From: an uncultured bacterium
GTDB taxonomy: Bacteria; Bacteroidota; Bacteroidia; Bacteroidales; Rikenellaceae
Direction: 5' to 3'
DNA length: 64,000 nt
NCBI GenBank assembly: GCA_905214725.1
Contig: CAJMNH010000006.1
Coordinates: forward strand, 82,874-146,873
Positions 26,501-35,700 of the stretch are shown here, in pieces; position 1 is the first letter of the stretch; each line of letters starts with the position of its first letter. The position numbers and the translations under genes are program-made. Below the pieces are notes generated by a model. It did not search any database. It saw nothing but the letters and a program-made list of their open reading frames with translations, and was not told the origin of the DNA.

Positions 26501-27158
26501 GTTCTATTACGACGAGTCGGGACGCAAGGTCGACTGTTCGGGCGAAGTCGTCGTCAATGCTGCGACGGGGAATCCCGTGCTGAGCACCGAGGTGAAGGAT
26601 CTCGGCTCGATCTATCCCCAGTGGAAGGCCGGCATGACTTCGTCGCTGCGGTACAAGAACCTCTCGCTCAACATGACCTTTGCAGCCTCTTACGGCGGCA
26701 AGGCCTATTCGCTCACCAATGCCATTCTGGCCTACATGGGCAAGACGACGGCTTCGCTGCCGGGCCGTTACGACGGGCTGGTACATCCGGGCGTGAACCG
26801 CAGCGACGACGGCATCTATGCGCCGAACCGGACCGTTACCACCGACATCGTCGAGTACTACAATCTCTATACGCTGAGCCGCAACAATGTGGAGACCAAT
26901 ACGTTCGATACTTCCTATCTGAAAATGAAGGAATTGCGTATCGAGTATTCGCTGCCCAAGCGCATCTGCTCCAAGCTCAAGATTTTCCAGAACATTACGC
27001 TCGGAGTCTATGCCACCAATCTCTTCTGTATCACCAACTGGCCGCAGTTCGACCCCGAGGTGGCTTCGCTGTCGGGATCGTCGCTCTACCGCGGCGTCGA
27101 GACCGGCGGTTATCCGATGACGCGTACCTACGGTTTCAACCTCAAACTGGGATTCTAA
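23583..27158 (+). CDS. SusC/RagA-family TonB-dependent transporter with STN domain, locus C
   Basis: A 1191-residue outer-membrane transporter. A signal peptide (RRLVLTLACLLTFSGLCAQ) precedes an STN domain (about residues 36-100), a carboxypeptidase-like domain (VKGRVADDKQQPVVGATVVV, about 120-195) and a TonB box (DAVVVTALGI). The plug (SLGYAVSKVSSEEL, LFVVDGVPINSG, VLKGPAATALYGSRAANG) and barrel end in LKLGF. The plug and barrel belong to a different SusC subgroup from SusC1 and SusC2, so this locus should import a different ligand. The N-terminal 165 residues are nearly shared with SusC2. The start is supported by homology, and the G-rich stretch here is interrupted (GGGGAGGGG), so the gene is in frame. 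Confidence 0.96.
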   Translation: MNLFRLPYGVPWGGVRRLVLTLACLLTFSGLCAQNVTLRFERAKLKTVMDEITRQCDLSFAYSREVVDADRIVSIDLRNATLDTTLQTLFPAGSGIDYVIKNRKILLSPGKRAVHVDAVVKGRVADDKQQPVVGATVVVVGTTQGTTTGLDGRFSLRVAADDPVLKIDFLGYEPRELRLSPSQTTLDITLSPSSKEIDAVVVTALGITRKEKSLGYAVSKVSSEELANTAGGNWLSGMAGKVAGLNLDQSSAGPGGSIRVTLRGEGSLSHDNNSALFVVDGVPINSGMSSNSSNSSYDAVDAPIDYGNGAGDINPDDVESVSVLKGPAATALYGSRAANGAIVITTKSGRKQKGIGVTFSTGITWEQPGFWPDFQYEYGAGDYRKSTLASHMSNGITPDEYSFYTVPAEQSYNGQKISSFHSRYQFGEKVEGQLRYMYRSYDRASGTYTRLPYEVCDWYKGFFDTGVTYTNSVAVDASDGHGSQLRVSVKDARTDWIVPNTGYNVQTFSVSALSKRNKYIEAGVKLTYYRKDSDNLPISGYSNSSPLKSLIWQPTSASVGDLYNEWASGLIRDYYAGADGIKLCDSSLDNPYFVAYEQLNTMDRDRVYGNMSVTGHIIPEQLSLTLRAGVDFSNDFRTQQKPQYSHSYTNGMYREQTIRNVEFNTDFLLSWKRTFGDFFLNASFGGNAMLTNYSNVSLLANQLDEPNVFILQNVSGQLDVRATRTKKAINSFYGFLSMSWRDMIFLDVTGRNDWSSTLAPGYNSYFYPSFSGSVLLDQVFDFAERAPWIDMLKVRGSWANVGNDTDPYNLLATYSNSGNFTGAYQLPSETLNYYIKPENVESWEVGLEASFFKKRMAFDVAYYFSETTDQIINVPSDWATGASSILINAGCVRNKGIEVAANFVPVATKNWRWSVNLNWSKNWNKLVELADGVEMWQLNAKNTVGSRVFVYAYPGTELGRIYGVGYERAPEGAFYYDESGRKVDCSGEVVVNAATGNPVLSTEVKDLGSIYPQWKAGMTSSLRYKNLSLNMTFAASYGGKAYSLTNAILAYMGKTTASLPGRYDGLVHPGVNRSDDGIYAPNRTVTTDIVEYYNLYTLSRNNVETNTFDTSYLKMKELRIEYSLPKRICSKLKIFQNITLGVYATNLFCITNWPQFDPEVASLSGSSLYRGVETGGYPMTRTYGFNLKLGF

Positions 27159-27170
27159 CAAGTCACTATT

Positions 27171-28685
27171 ATGAAACGAAACATATACCTGCTTTTTGCT
27201 CTCGGGATCTTGTTGTCGGGCGCGGGGTGCACCTCGAATTTCGACGAGATCAACCGCAATCCCAATGAGATGGACCAAGGGGCCATCAGCCCGACCGGAA
27301 TGCTTCAGGAGACGCTCTACACGGGCGCCGAGGTGCTTCTTTACCGGACGTGGCAGCTCAACGGCGAGTTGATCCAGTACACGGTTTCGGGTACGGGCAA
27401 CAACTCCTACCACCGTTATGTCATCACCAATTCGGTGATGGAGTCGGCATGGAACAACCTCTTCAAATGGGCGGCCAACGCCGAGGCGATGCGCCAACTG
27501 GCCGTCGATCAGCAGAACGTCAACTGCGAAGCGGCCGCCATCACCCTCAAAGCGCTTTATCTGTCGAATCTGACCGACATGTTCGGCGAGATTCCCTGTA
27601 CGGAGGCGTTCAAAGGGGCCAGCGACAACCTGACCAAGCCGCGTTTCGACGCGCAGCGCACGGTTTACGAACAACTGCTCGCCGATTTGGAATACGCCAA
27701 TTCGATCTACGACACGTCGGTGGCGATGAGCAGCGCGCAGCGCGACCTGCTCTACGGCGGCGATATGACGAAGTGGCGCAAGTTCAACAATTCGCTCTAC
27801 CTGCGTCTGCTGATGCGCCTGAGCAACCGCGACCGCGAGCTGGGCATTGCGGCGCGTGTGCGTGCGGTCTTCGAAGACCCTGCCAAGTGGCCTGTTTTTG
27901 CGAGTAACGGCGACAATGCCACCTTTTACTACGACGAGGTCAATCCTTTTGTCAACTATTTCGGCAATACGCTCGAATCGGCCTTCACCACGACGGGCCG
28001 CCGACCGGCCGAACAGATTATCTCGATGATGGACGCTCCGGGCGATCCGCGCATCTCGATCTGGTTCAAACAGGCGTCGGGCTACGACGGCTGGAAGGGC
28101 GCCGAAAGCGGCAAGGAGGCGCAGGAGTCCGACAATTCGGGCGTCAGCCTGCTCAACAAGGCCAATCTGGGCGATTACGCTTCTCCCTACTCCCACATGA
28201 AGTACGACGAAGTGTTGTTTATTTTCGCCGAGGCGATCAAGCGGGGCTGGATCGACGGGGGCGACGCGCTGGCGGAGGAGTATTACAACAATGCCGTTCG
28301 GGCCTCGATCCGCTTCTGGTCGGATATGAACAAAGCCGGCAATCCGGTCTCCGAGTCGACCGTCGAACGTTTTCTGGCCAATATTCCCTATGACGGGACG
28401 CTGGAATCCATCCTCAACCAGAAGTATGTCGCTCTCTTTTGGACCGGTTTCGAGGCATGGCACGAGTACCGCCGCACGGGTTATCCGGCCCTCGTGATCG
28501 GCGAGGGAACGCAGAACGACCACATCCTGCCCACCCGCATGGCTTATCCGACCATTGCCGTCAAGACCAATCCCGACAATTATGCCGCGGCGGTGGCGCG
28601 TCTGCGCAGCGTCTTTCATGGCGCCGACGACATGAAAACTCCCGTATGGTGGAGTGCGGAGGCCGTTCGGCAGGGCATTGAATAA
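27171..28685 (+). CDS. SusD-like surface lipoprotein, locus C
   Basis: A 504-residue lipoprotein (lipobox LSGAGC, Cys20) of the SusD-like_2 type that pairs with SusC3-class transporters. The early segment FDEINRNPNEMDQG, the helical repeats (ESAWNNLFKWAANAEAMRQ, then AAAITLKALYLSNLTDMFGEI, quoted in part) and EVLFIFAEAIKRGW near residue 345 are typical. It is shorter than, and not closely related to, SusD1 and SusD2, in line with the different barrel type of SusC3. It starts 12 nt after SusC3. It should be the surface substrate-capture subunit. Confidence 0.92.
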   Translation: MKRNIYLLFALGILLSGAGCTSNFDEINRNPNEMDQGAISPTGMLQETLYTGAEVLLYRTWQLNGELIQYTVSGTGNNSYHRYVITNSVMESAWNNLFKWAANAEAMRQLAVDQQNVNCEAAAITLKALYLSNLTDMFGEIPCTEAFKGASDNLTKPRFDAQRTVYEQLLADLEYANSIYDTSVAMSSAQRDLLYGGDMTKWRKFNNSLYLRLLMRLSNRDRELGIAARVRAVFEDPAKWPVFASNGDNATFYYDEVNPFVNYFGNTLESAFTTTGRRPAEQIISMMDAPGDPRISIWFKQASGYDGWKGAESGKEAQESDNSGVSLLNKANLGDYASPYSHMKYDEVLFIFAEAIKRGWIDGGDALAEEYYNNAVRASIRFWSDMNKAGNPVSESTVERFLANIPYDGTLESILNQKYVALFWTGFEAWHEYRRTGYPALVIGEGTQNDHILPTRMAYPTIAVKTNPDNYAAAVARLRSVFHGADDMKTPVWWSAEAVRQGIE

Positions 28686-28702
28686 CGAAAAACGACTTTC
28701 AA

Positions 28703-30820
28703 ATGAAAACCGATAGAATCAAACAAATACCTGCCGGCTTTTGGCGGATGCTGCTGTTTCTGTGTGCGGGCGCGCTGTGCATGGCTTGCAGCGACGACGA
28801 TACCGAAGAACAACCCTTCCTGCAGATTGTCGACGATCTTTACGAAGTGAATTACGACGTGGAGGGCGGCATTCAGAACTTCGTGATGTACTCCTCTTAC
28901 GGCCATTGGACGCTGGAAACGACCTATGCCGAGGACGAAGAGTGGCTGACCGTCTGGCCCGCCGAGGGCGACGGCGACGCCCGTTTCGCGGTGAAAGTGG
29001 ATAAGAACCGCCGCGCCGCATCGCGTCAGGCGACGCTCAACGTCGTCGTCGGGGGCGAGTCGGTCGCTGCGATCACCTTCAACCAGACGGGCGCCGATCC
29101 GGTGCTCAACGTCAATGTCAAGGAGAGCGGCCGAACCGTTTCGGTCAAGGGCGAGACCTTCACCGTGGGGGTCGAGGCCAATTTGGGCTGGGTGGCCGAA
29201 CTGACCGATCCGGCCGATGCCGCATGGGTTACCCTCGGCGACTATACCGATGTTTCGCAGACCTTTGTCTGCGCGGCTAACGAAAGCGATGCGCCCCGTG
29301 AGGCGAAGGTGACGATCAAGGCCTACGGCACGTCGCTGTCGCATACGTTCGCCATTCACCAAGCCGATCGGTCGAGCGCCTTCGAGATGGCCGAGAAGGT
29401 GACGATCGCCGAGCTGTTGGCGTTGGGCGAAGGGAAGATCACGCGCAACGTCTATGTCGAGGGCTCGGTCATCAGCGACCGCACGACGCGCAACTATCCG
29501 TTGGCCTATCTCGACGAGCGCACCGACAATACGATGTTCGTCGAGGACGCCACAGGCGGCCTGTGGATCGAGTTCGACGATGCAGCCGACAATACCTGCA
29601 ATCTCAACGACGACGTGACAATCCATCTTTTCGGACAGCTGATCGCCCGCGACTCCTACACCAACGGCCTCAAAATCGACGGGCTGTCGTCGACGGCCGT
29701 ACAGAGCGCCGTGCCCGGCAAGGGCGTCGAACCGATCGTCGTAGAGGATATTTCGCAGCTTTCGCAGTATGAAAACCGGTTGGTGACGCTCAAAAATGTC
29801 GAGTTCGCACTGCCTTACGGCACGTTGTGCAATATCAACGAGGCGGTGGCCGCCTACGGTGTCGAGCAACCTGCGAAGTATCAGAAATCGGCCGATTACA
29901 ACGATCTGACGCTCGAATACGGCCACTACCTGCGCGACGCCGAGGGGCGTTTGGCGAAGCTCTATACCACGTGGTCGTTCACCGAACGCGGCTTGCATCT
30001 TATTCCCGAAGGGGCGGGCGACATTACGGGTATCGTGGGCAAACGCTACAAGGCGAACCGTTACCGGCCTTACAGCGCCGTGCGGCAGAAAGAGGAGAGC
30101 TGGTGCGTTCGCGTGCGCCGCGAGTCGGATATCACCAACTACGCCGCTTCGGCCGATACGCGCCACTCGAAGACCGTCATGCAGATCGGGCCTTGGTCGC
30201 TCAACAAAACTTCGCTGTCCGAAATCACCGCTTCCGTCGGCAAAGGCCGCCTGAAACACTCGGTGGGCGTGACGGTCAAGGGTTCGACCACCGGCACGAC
30301 CGACGAAATGTACTGGGCGTGGGCCCATGTGCGCAACGGCGCGGCGACCTTCGACGTCGAGAACGACCGCTGGCTTCCGGCCTACGGCAACGCCACGACA
30401 GTACAGCATACCGCCGTGATCGCCCAGAACTGGTGGAAGAATACGGCGGCGCAGTACTCTTCGACCGACGGTTGCTGCTGGATTCTCACCGACCTTTCGA
30501 CGGCGGGTTACACCGGACAACTCTCGTTGCAATTCACCGCTTCGAGCAACACAATCGGCCCCATCGAGTTTCAGTTGGAGTGGGCCGACCGCGAGGATGC
30601 CGTCGCGTGGACGCCGATCGGCACGCCTTATGTCTGCGCTAACTGGCACTGCGACATCCACTCTCCCGAGTACGTCTTCCCGCTCCCCGACGAATTGAAG
30701 AACCGCGAAAACTTCTGTATCCGTCTGCGGGCGACCATCGAGCGCAATGCCAGCGATGACGCCGACGAGGCGGGCGGTACGAACCGCATGGGCGTTATCC
30801 GCCTGAGCTGTCTGAATTGA
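28703..30820 (+). CDS. BACON / DUF5689 surface lipoprotein
   Basis: A 705-residue lipoprotein (lipobox ALCMAC, Cys29). Two BACON-like domains appear to occupy about residues 36-118 (WTLETTYAEDEEWLTVWP, then TFNQTGA) and 120-212 (VGVEANLGWVAELTD, then TFAIHQAD). They are followed by a DUF5689 domain (about 225-440: VTIAELLALGEGKITRNVYV, then MFVEDATGGLWIEFDDA), an OB-fold-like module common in Bacteroidetes surface proteins. The C-terminal 250 residues are beta-rich with no catalytic motif that I recognise. It follows SusD in locus C by 17 nt and precedes the phosphoesterase. A ligand-binding or scaffolding role is inferred. Confidence 0.8.
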   Translation: MKTDRIKQIPAGFWRMLLFLCAGALCMACSDDDTEEQPFLQIVDDLYEVNYDVEGGIQNFVMYSSYGHWTLETTYAEDEEWLTVWPAEGDGDARFAVKVDKNRRAASRQATLNVVVGGESVAAITFNQTGADPVLNVNVKESGRTVSVKGETFTVGVEANLGWVAELTDPADAAWVTLGDYTDVSQTFVCAANESDAPREAKVTIKAYGTSLSHTFAIHQADRSSAFEMAEKVTIAELLALGEGKITRNVYVEGSVISDRTTRNYPLAYLDERTDNTMFVEDATGGLWIEFDDAADNTCNLNDDVTIHLFGQLIARDSYTNGLKIDGLSSTAVQSAVPGKGVEPIVVEDISQLSQYENRLVTLKNVEFALPYGTLCNINEAVAAYGVEQPAKYQKSADYNDLTLEYGHYLRDAEGRLAKLYTTWSFTERGLHLIPEGAGDITGIVGKRYKANRYRPYSAVRQKEESWCVRVRRESDITNYAASADTRHSKTVMQIGPWSLNKTSLSEITASVGKGRLKHSVGVTVKGSTTGTTDEMYWAWAHVRNGAATFDVENDRWLPAYGNATTVQHTAVIAQNWWKNTAAQYSSTDGCCWILTDLSTAGYTGQLSLQFTASSNTIGPIEFQLEWADREDAVAWTPIGTPYVCANWHCDIHSPEYVFPLPDELKNRENFCIRLRATIERNASDDADEAGGTNRMGVIRLSCLN

Positions 30821-30839
30821 AACCAAAACTGAAAAACCG

Positions 30840-32783
30840 ATGAAAAACTTCATAAAAACGATTGCGATCTTTTGTCTGACCGGTCTACTTGCGGCCTGCG
30901 GCGGCGACGAGGAGAAGCGTTTCGAACAATCTACCCGCATGGTGCGCGACGTTTACGTCAGCGCTTCGATGACCGTCTATGCCGGCCAGTCCTTCTATGT
31001 GCAGGGCGCGGGTTTCGAAAACGGCGACCTGCTCTCATTTCGTTCCGAGAATGACGAAATCGAGGTGAAGGTGCATGACATTACCCCCAAAACCGCCTGC
31101 ATAACCATTCCCGAACAGCTCGGAAAGGGAACCTACCGCCTGTGGATCGAACGCGGGGAGCGCGAGCAGTTCCTCTCGGTGGTCAAGGTCTACCTGACCT
31201 CTCATTTCGACGTGCCCGACAAGGAGGGCGCTACGGTCAAGGGCGCGGTCTTCTGCGAGAATCGGGGTATTGCCGGCGTGCGGGTGTCGGACGGCATCGT
31301 GACCGCGACCACCGACGAAAACGGGTATTACTGGCTCGCTTCCGACAAATCTACCGGCTACGTCTTCTATTCGCTGCCTTCGGGTTATGTTCCCGTCGAT
31401 TTCGACTACGACGCGATGGGCTTCTGGCAGCCGCTCACCAGTGACGTCTCGGTTTGCGAGCAGCACAGTTTCGGCATGGAGGCCGTCGATAATGACGAAT
31501 TCGTCTTGCTGGTGGGCGCCGACCTGCATCTGGCCAACAAGCAGCGCGACGTCGAAAACTTCAAAAAAGGGTTTATCGCCGACAGCAAGCGCACTGCGGA
31601 GCAGTTCTCCTGTCCGGTCTACTGCCTCTTTGCCGGCGATATGACGTGGGATCGTTACTGGTACGACAACAAATTCACCTTCCCCACCTATAAGCGGCTT
31701 TTGGCCGAGACGCAGTATCCGATTCCCGTCTTTCACCTGATGGGCAATCACGACAACGATCCCTATGTGACGGGCGACGAAGCGGGGCAGGTTCCTTATC
31801 GCCTCTCGCTGGGTCCCAACTACTATTCGTTCGATCTGGGTGCGGCGCACTTCGTGGTGCTCGACGACATCGACTGGATCAACACGGGCGGCATGCAGGG
31901 AACCGTCGGCGCGCGTGATTACAACCGTCTGGTCTCGTTTCAGCAGATGGAGTGGCTGGCCGCCGATCTGGCCGCCGTCAAGGATAAGTCCGCGCCGTTG
32001 TTCATCGCGTTGCACGTGCAGCTCCATGAGAACTACAATGCGAAGTTCGAGAACCAACCCAAGATGTCCAGCGCCACCGGCGGCACACAGGCGCTCATCG
32101 ATGCGGTGGCCGGTTTCACGAACGTCCATTTCCTCACGGGCCACACCCATTCCAACGCCACGATGGTGGTGAACGACCGTATCATCGAGCACAATCATGC
32201 GGCCGTCTGCGAGACATGGTGGTGGAGTCAGTATCTCTCCGACCGCGCGATCTGCGTCGACGGAACGCCTGCGGGGTACGGCGTCTATCGCGTGACGGGC
32301 GACGATGTGCGGTGGCTCTACAAGAGTATCGGCGAACCGGAGTCCCGGCAGTTCCGCGCCTACGACATGAATACGGTGAAGGTCGCGCTGGGCACCGACA
32401 AGGTCAAGGCCGATCTGGCGAAATATACCAGCCGCAAGAACGGCGGCGACGACTACGGCAAGGTAGGCGGGAACGTCGTTTTCATCAACGTCTGGAACTA
32501 CGATCCGCGGTGGACGATCTGCGTTACCGAGAACGGCGCGGAGCTGCCCGTCGAGCGGATTTTCCAGCGTGATCCGCTGCATACGATCGTCTTCGATCTG
32601 CCGCGCGTGCAGGGCGGGGGCGACGCAACCTCCGACTGGGCGTCGAAAGAGTCTTCGCATATGTTCTCGGTGACGGCTTCGGCTCCCGATTCGCCGCTCG
32701 AAATCAGCGTCACCGACCGTTTCGGTACGATCTATACGGAGACCATGACGCGGCCCAAGGCCTTTGTGAAAACCATGCAATAA
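30840..32783 (+). CDS. Three-domain calcineurin-like phosphoesterase lipoprotein
   Basis: A 647-residue lipoprotein (lipobox LLAAC, Cys20). An N-terminal IPT/Ig-like domain (about 35-120, VYAGQSFYVQGAGFENGD) is followed by a MetallophosN-like domain (about 125-200, VKGAVFCENRGIAGVRVSDG). The calcineurin catalytic domain (about 220-450) has GADLHLAN, FAGDMTWD, MGNHDND, HVQLH and GHTHSN, all metal ligands in place. The C-terminal MetallophosC-like domain (about 460-640) carries CVDGTPAGYGVY. It would hydrolyse phosphate esters at the cell surface or in the periplasm. It resembles the protein at 2-1246, so the array holds at least two such enzymes. The neighbouring genes are SusC3D3 and large binding lipoproteins. 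Confidence 0.9.
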   Translation: MKNFIKTIAIFCLTGLLAACGGDEEKRFEQSTRMVRDVYVSASMTVYAGQSFYVQGAGFENGDLLSFRSENDEIEVKVHDITPKTACITIPEQLGKGTYRLWIERGEREQFLSVVKVYLTSHFDVPDKEGATVKGAVFCENRGIAGVRVSDGIVTATTDENGYYWLASDKSTGYVFYSLPSGYVPVDFDYDAMGFWQPLTSDVSVCEQHSFGMEAVDNDEFVLLVGADLHLANKQRDVENFKKGFIADSKRTAEQFSCPVYCLFAGDMTWDRYWYDNKFTFPTYKRLLAETQYPIPVFHLMGNHDNDPYVTGDEAGQVPYRLSLGPNYYSFDLGAAHFVVLDDIDWINTGGMQGTVGARDYNRLVSFQQMEWLAADLAAVKDKSAPLFIALHVQLHENYNAKFENQPKMSSATGGTQALIDAVAGFTNVHFLTGHTHSNATMVVNDRIIEHNHAAVCETWWWSQYLSDRAICVDGTPAGYGVYRVTGDDVRWLYKSIGEPESRQFRAYDMNTVKVALGTDKVKADLAKYTSRKNGGDDYGKVGGNVVFINVWNYDPRWTICVTENGAELPVERIFQRDPLHTIVFDLPRVQGGGDATSDWASKESSHMFSVTASAPDSPLEISVTDRFGTIYTETMTRPKAFVKTMQ

Positions 32784-32794
32784 TTCGAAAAGCG

Positions 32795-35700
32795 ATGAAC
32801 AAACTATATCGAATCCTGTTTTTGTGCGGCGCGCTGCTTGCTGCGGCGGCCTGCTCCGACGCGAAGGTCGACGAATCGGCCGACCTGACGCTCGACCGAA
32901 CGACGCTCAGCGCCAACAAGCGCGGCCTGACCTACGAAGGCGGCAATGTGAGTTTCGAGGTCAAATCCAATGTTTATTGGGTCATCGATATCGACGAGGC
33001 GGTCGACTGGCTGACGCTTTCGCCGCGTGCCGCCTATGGCGACCAGACGGTGACGGTTACGGTCGATCCCAACGACGGCGAATCGCGCCGTACGGTGCTG
33101 CGTCTCGATTCCTATGACGGCGCAACGGCCGAGATCGAGATCGTGCAGGGGTCGGCTTCGGAGTTGATCCGCTATGCCAAAACGGCCTTCGGCGCCGAAA
33201 AAGTCGGTGCGCCGGTCGCTGTCGCAGCTTACGAAGCGATGGCGTGGACGGGTGTCGGCGTTGCATCGACCGGTGCGGCGGGGACGGAGAGCTTCATTGA
33301 CGTTCCTGCGACCGAATCGGCGTATGACGGCGCGTCGAGTGGGAATGCCGTGCGGTTCGGCAAGGCGGCGGAGAATGTGCCGGCAGCGTTCGTCGCCGGT
33401 CCGATCGACCAGAAAGGCGACAATTGGTTCGTCTGCCGCTTCGGAGTCTGGAATTCTGCGGGGGCCGTAGAAACGGAGTCCTTGAAAGTGCAGATCAGCA
33501 ACGACGGCGAGGAGTTCGTCGATCTGACTTATGACTGCGCGGCTGCGACGACATGGACCGAAGCCGTTGCGAAATTCTATATCTCGGAGCCCGACGTGAT
33601 GTATCTGCGTATCGCCGCGCCCGAAGGGTATTGGGTCGACGACCTGCGTGTCGTGGAGGGCAACGAAGGCGAGGGTCAGGAGGTGGTCTACTCCGTCGGC
33701 GGCGACGACGGCCGTGAATTCGGCTACGTCTATTTTCAGGACGATTTCTCGTGGGTAACGGCCGACTACAAGGGAACGGACTATATCGCGGGCTGGCCGT
33801 CGAATGCCGATGAAACCTATTGGAACGGCATTACCGCGGCGTCGCACGGTCAGACGGCCTACGATGCGCTGGTCGCCTCGGGCTGGACGACCGACGACAA
33901 CAAACTCAAAGAGCGCGTTTACCTGCGTATCGGTTATCTCAAGATGGGCCGCGGCGCGAATGTCGCCGGTTGCGGCGGCGGAGTCGTTTCGCCTGCGCTT
34001 CCGATCAAGAAAAACTGCGCCGCGACGGTCAAGGTGTCGTTCGACTGCTGCGCCTTCTTCACTACCGGCGGCGCGTGGGATCCTACGACCACCATGCAGG
34101 TGCGCCTGATCGGCGACGGTACGATCAACGATGAGGTCTCGACCGAGAAGATCTTCCAGATGTCGACCTCTTCGGCCGTCGAGGCGATCTGGAAATCGGG
34201 GTTGCCCGACAAGAATCCTTGGGAGACCAAAGAGTTCGTCATTCGGGGCGCAACTGCCGCCACGCAGGTGGTCTTCGAGTCGGTTGCCGAGACGACGGCC
34301 AATCGCTGGCTCTTCGACAATGTCAAAATCGAGAAGGTGAAGTCCGATACGCAGATCGATCCCGAACTGCTCCCGCTGGGTGTTCCGGCGCCCGAGGCCG
34401 ATGAAAATGCGGCGACCGAGACCTCGCTGAGGTTCCGCTGGGACGCCGTCGAGCATGCCGCCGCTTACGAATACGTTTATGTCTGCACCTATTGCGGCGA
34501 GGAGGTCGCTTCGCGCAGCGGCACGACGACCGACGCCTTCGTCGAATTCACGGAGCTCGAACCCGGCACGGCCTGCCGCCTGCGGGTGCGCGCGCTGCCT
34601 GCCGAGGGGGATACGAGCTACGGCGAATCGGAGTGGAGCGAGTATGCTTCGGCCGAGACCAAACGGCCGAGTTCGGGGGTGTCCGACTCGCATCCCGAAG
34701 GGTATGAATTCTTCCGTGATGACTTCTCGTGGGCGACCTATGCGCTTTTCGGTCAGGCCGATTTCGTGGGAACCTATCCCGGCAATCCGGCGGGCGTCAG
34801 CTTCGCCAATGCGATGAAACTTTCATCGGCCGCCGCCGAAACGCTTACGGCTTCGGGTTGGACGGAGGTCGCCAAGGCTTATCTCTACGAGGGTTGCATC
34901 AAGCTCGCTACCGCTTCGGCGACCGGTTCCGTCTCGTCGCCGGCGATAGCGCGGATCGATGCCGGCGCGAAGGTCAATGCGATGGTGACGCTCGGCGCGA
35001 CGGCTTTCCTCGGTACCAACAATGTCTACGACGACGATCTGGTTTCGCTTACGATCGACGGCGAAGGCACTTTCGCCGACGGCGGCAAAAGCCGCGAGTT
35101 CCGGTTGGGATCGTGGAACGACTGGGTCCGCCATAGTTTTTCCGTGTTGGGCATATCCAACAAGACGAAGTTCGTCTTCGCGACGTGTACGCCGACTAAG
35201 GGTCGGGTCTTTCTCAACTTTTTCAGCGTCGTGAAACTGCCCGACGATTACGATCCGTCGGTTGGTACGCAGCCGCTCGATGCGCCTCAAAAACCGACAG
35301 TCGCTTCGGCGACGGCTTACGGTGCCGATCTAAGCTGGCCTGCGGTGACCGGTGCGACCGATTACGACTATGCCGTAGTGCGTCCCGACGGACGGATCGT
35401 GGCCGAAGGCAAGACGTGGGAACCCCGCGTCCATCTCGGCGGACTGTCCGGCAAGACGGTCGCCGGACACGACTACTACAATGTCCGCATCCGCGCCAAC
35501 TACTGCAATTACGACGCTTCGAAACAGGAGACCGAACCGATCCCCTCTTCGGAGTGGGCTCCGGCGGTACAGCTCCCGCTGGCGGCCTCCTCGGCGACGG
35601 TCTATTTCGAGGATGACTTCTCGTGGATTTCGCCCGAGAGCGGCAGCGCTCTGCTTCGAACCAATACCGACTGGATCAACACCTACTGTACGACCGACAC

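Noticed and set aside
24159..28619. A 1486-codon open frame antisense to SusC3 and SusD3
   Set aside because: It is the mirror of two strongly coding genes in GC-rich DNA with few stop-complement codons. Its translation is rich in Arg, Asp, Val and His with no domain-like pattern.
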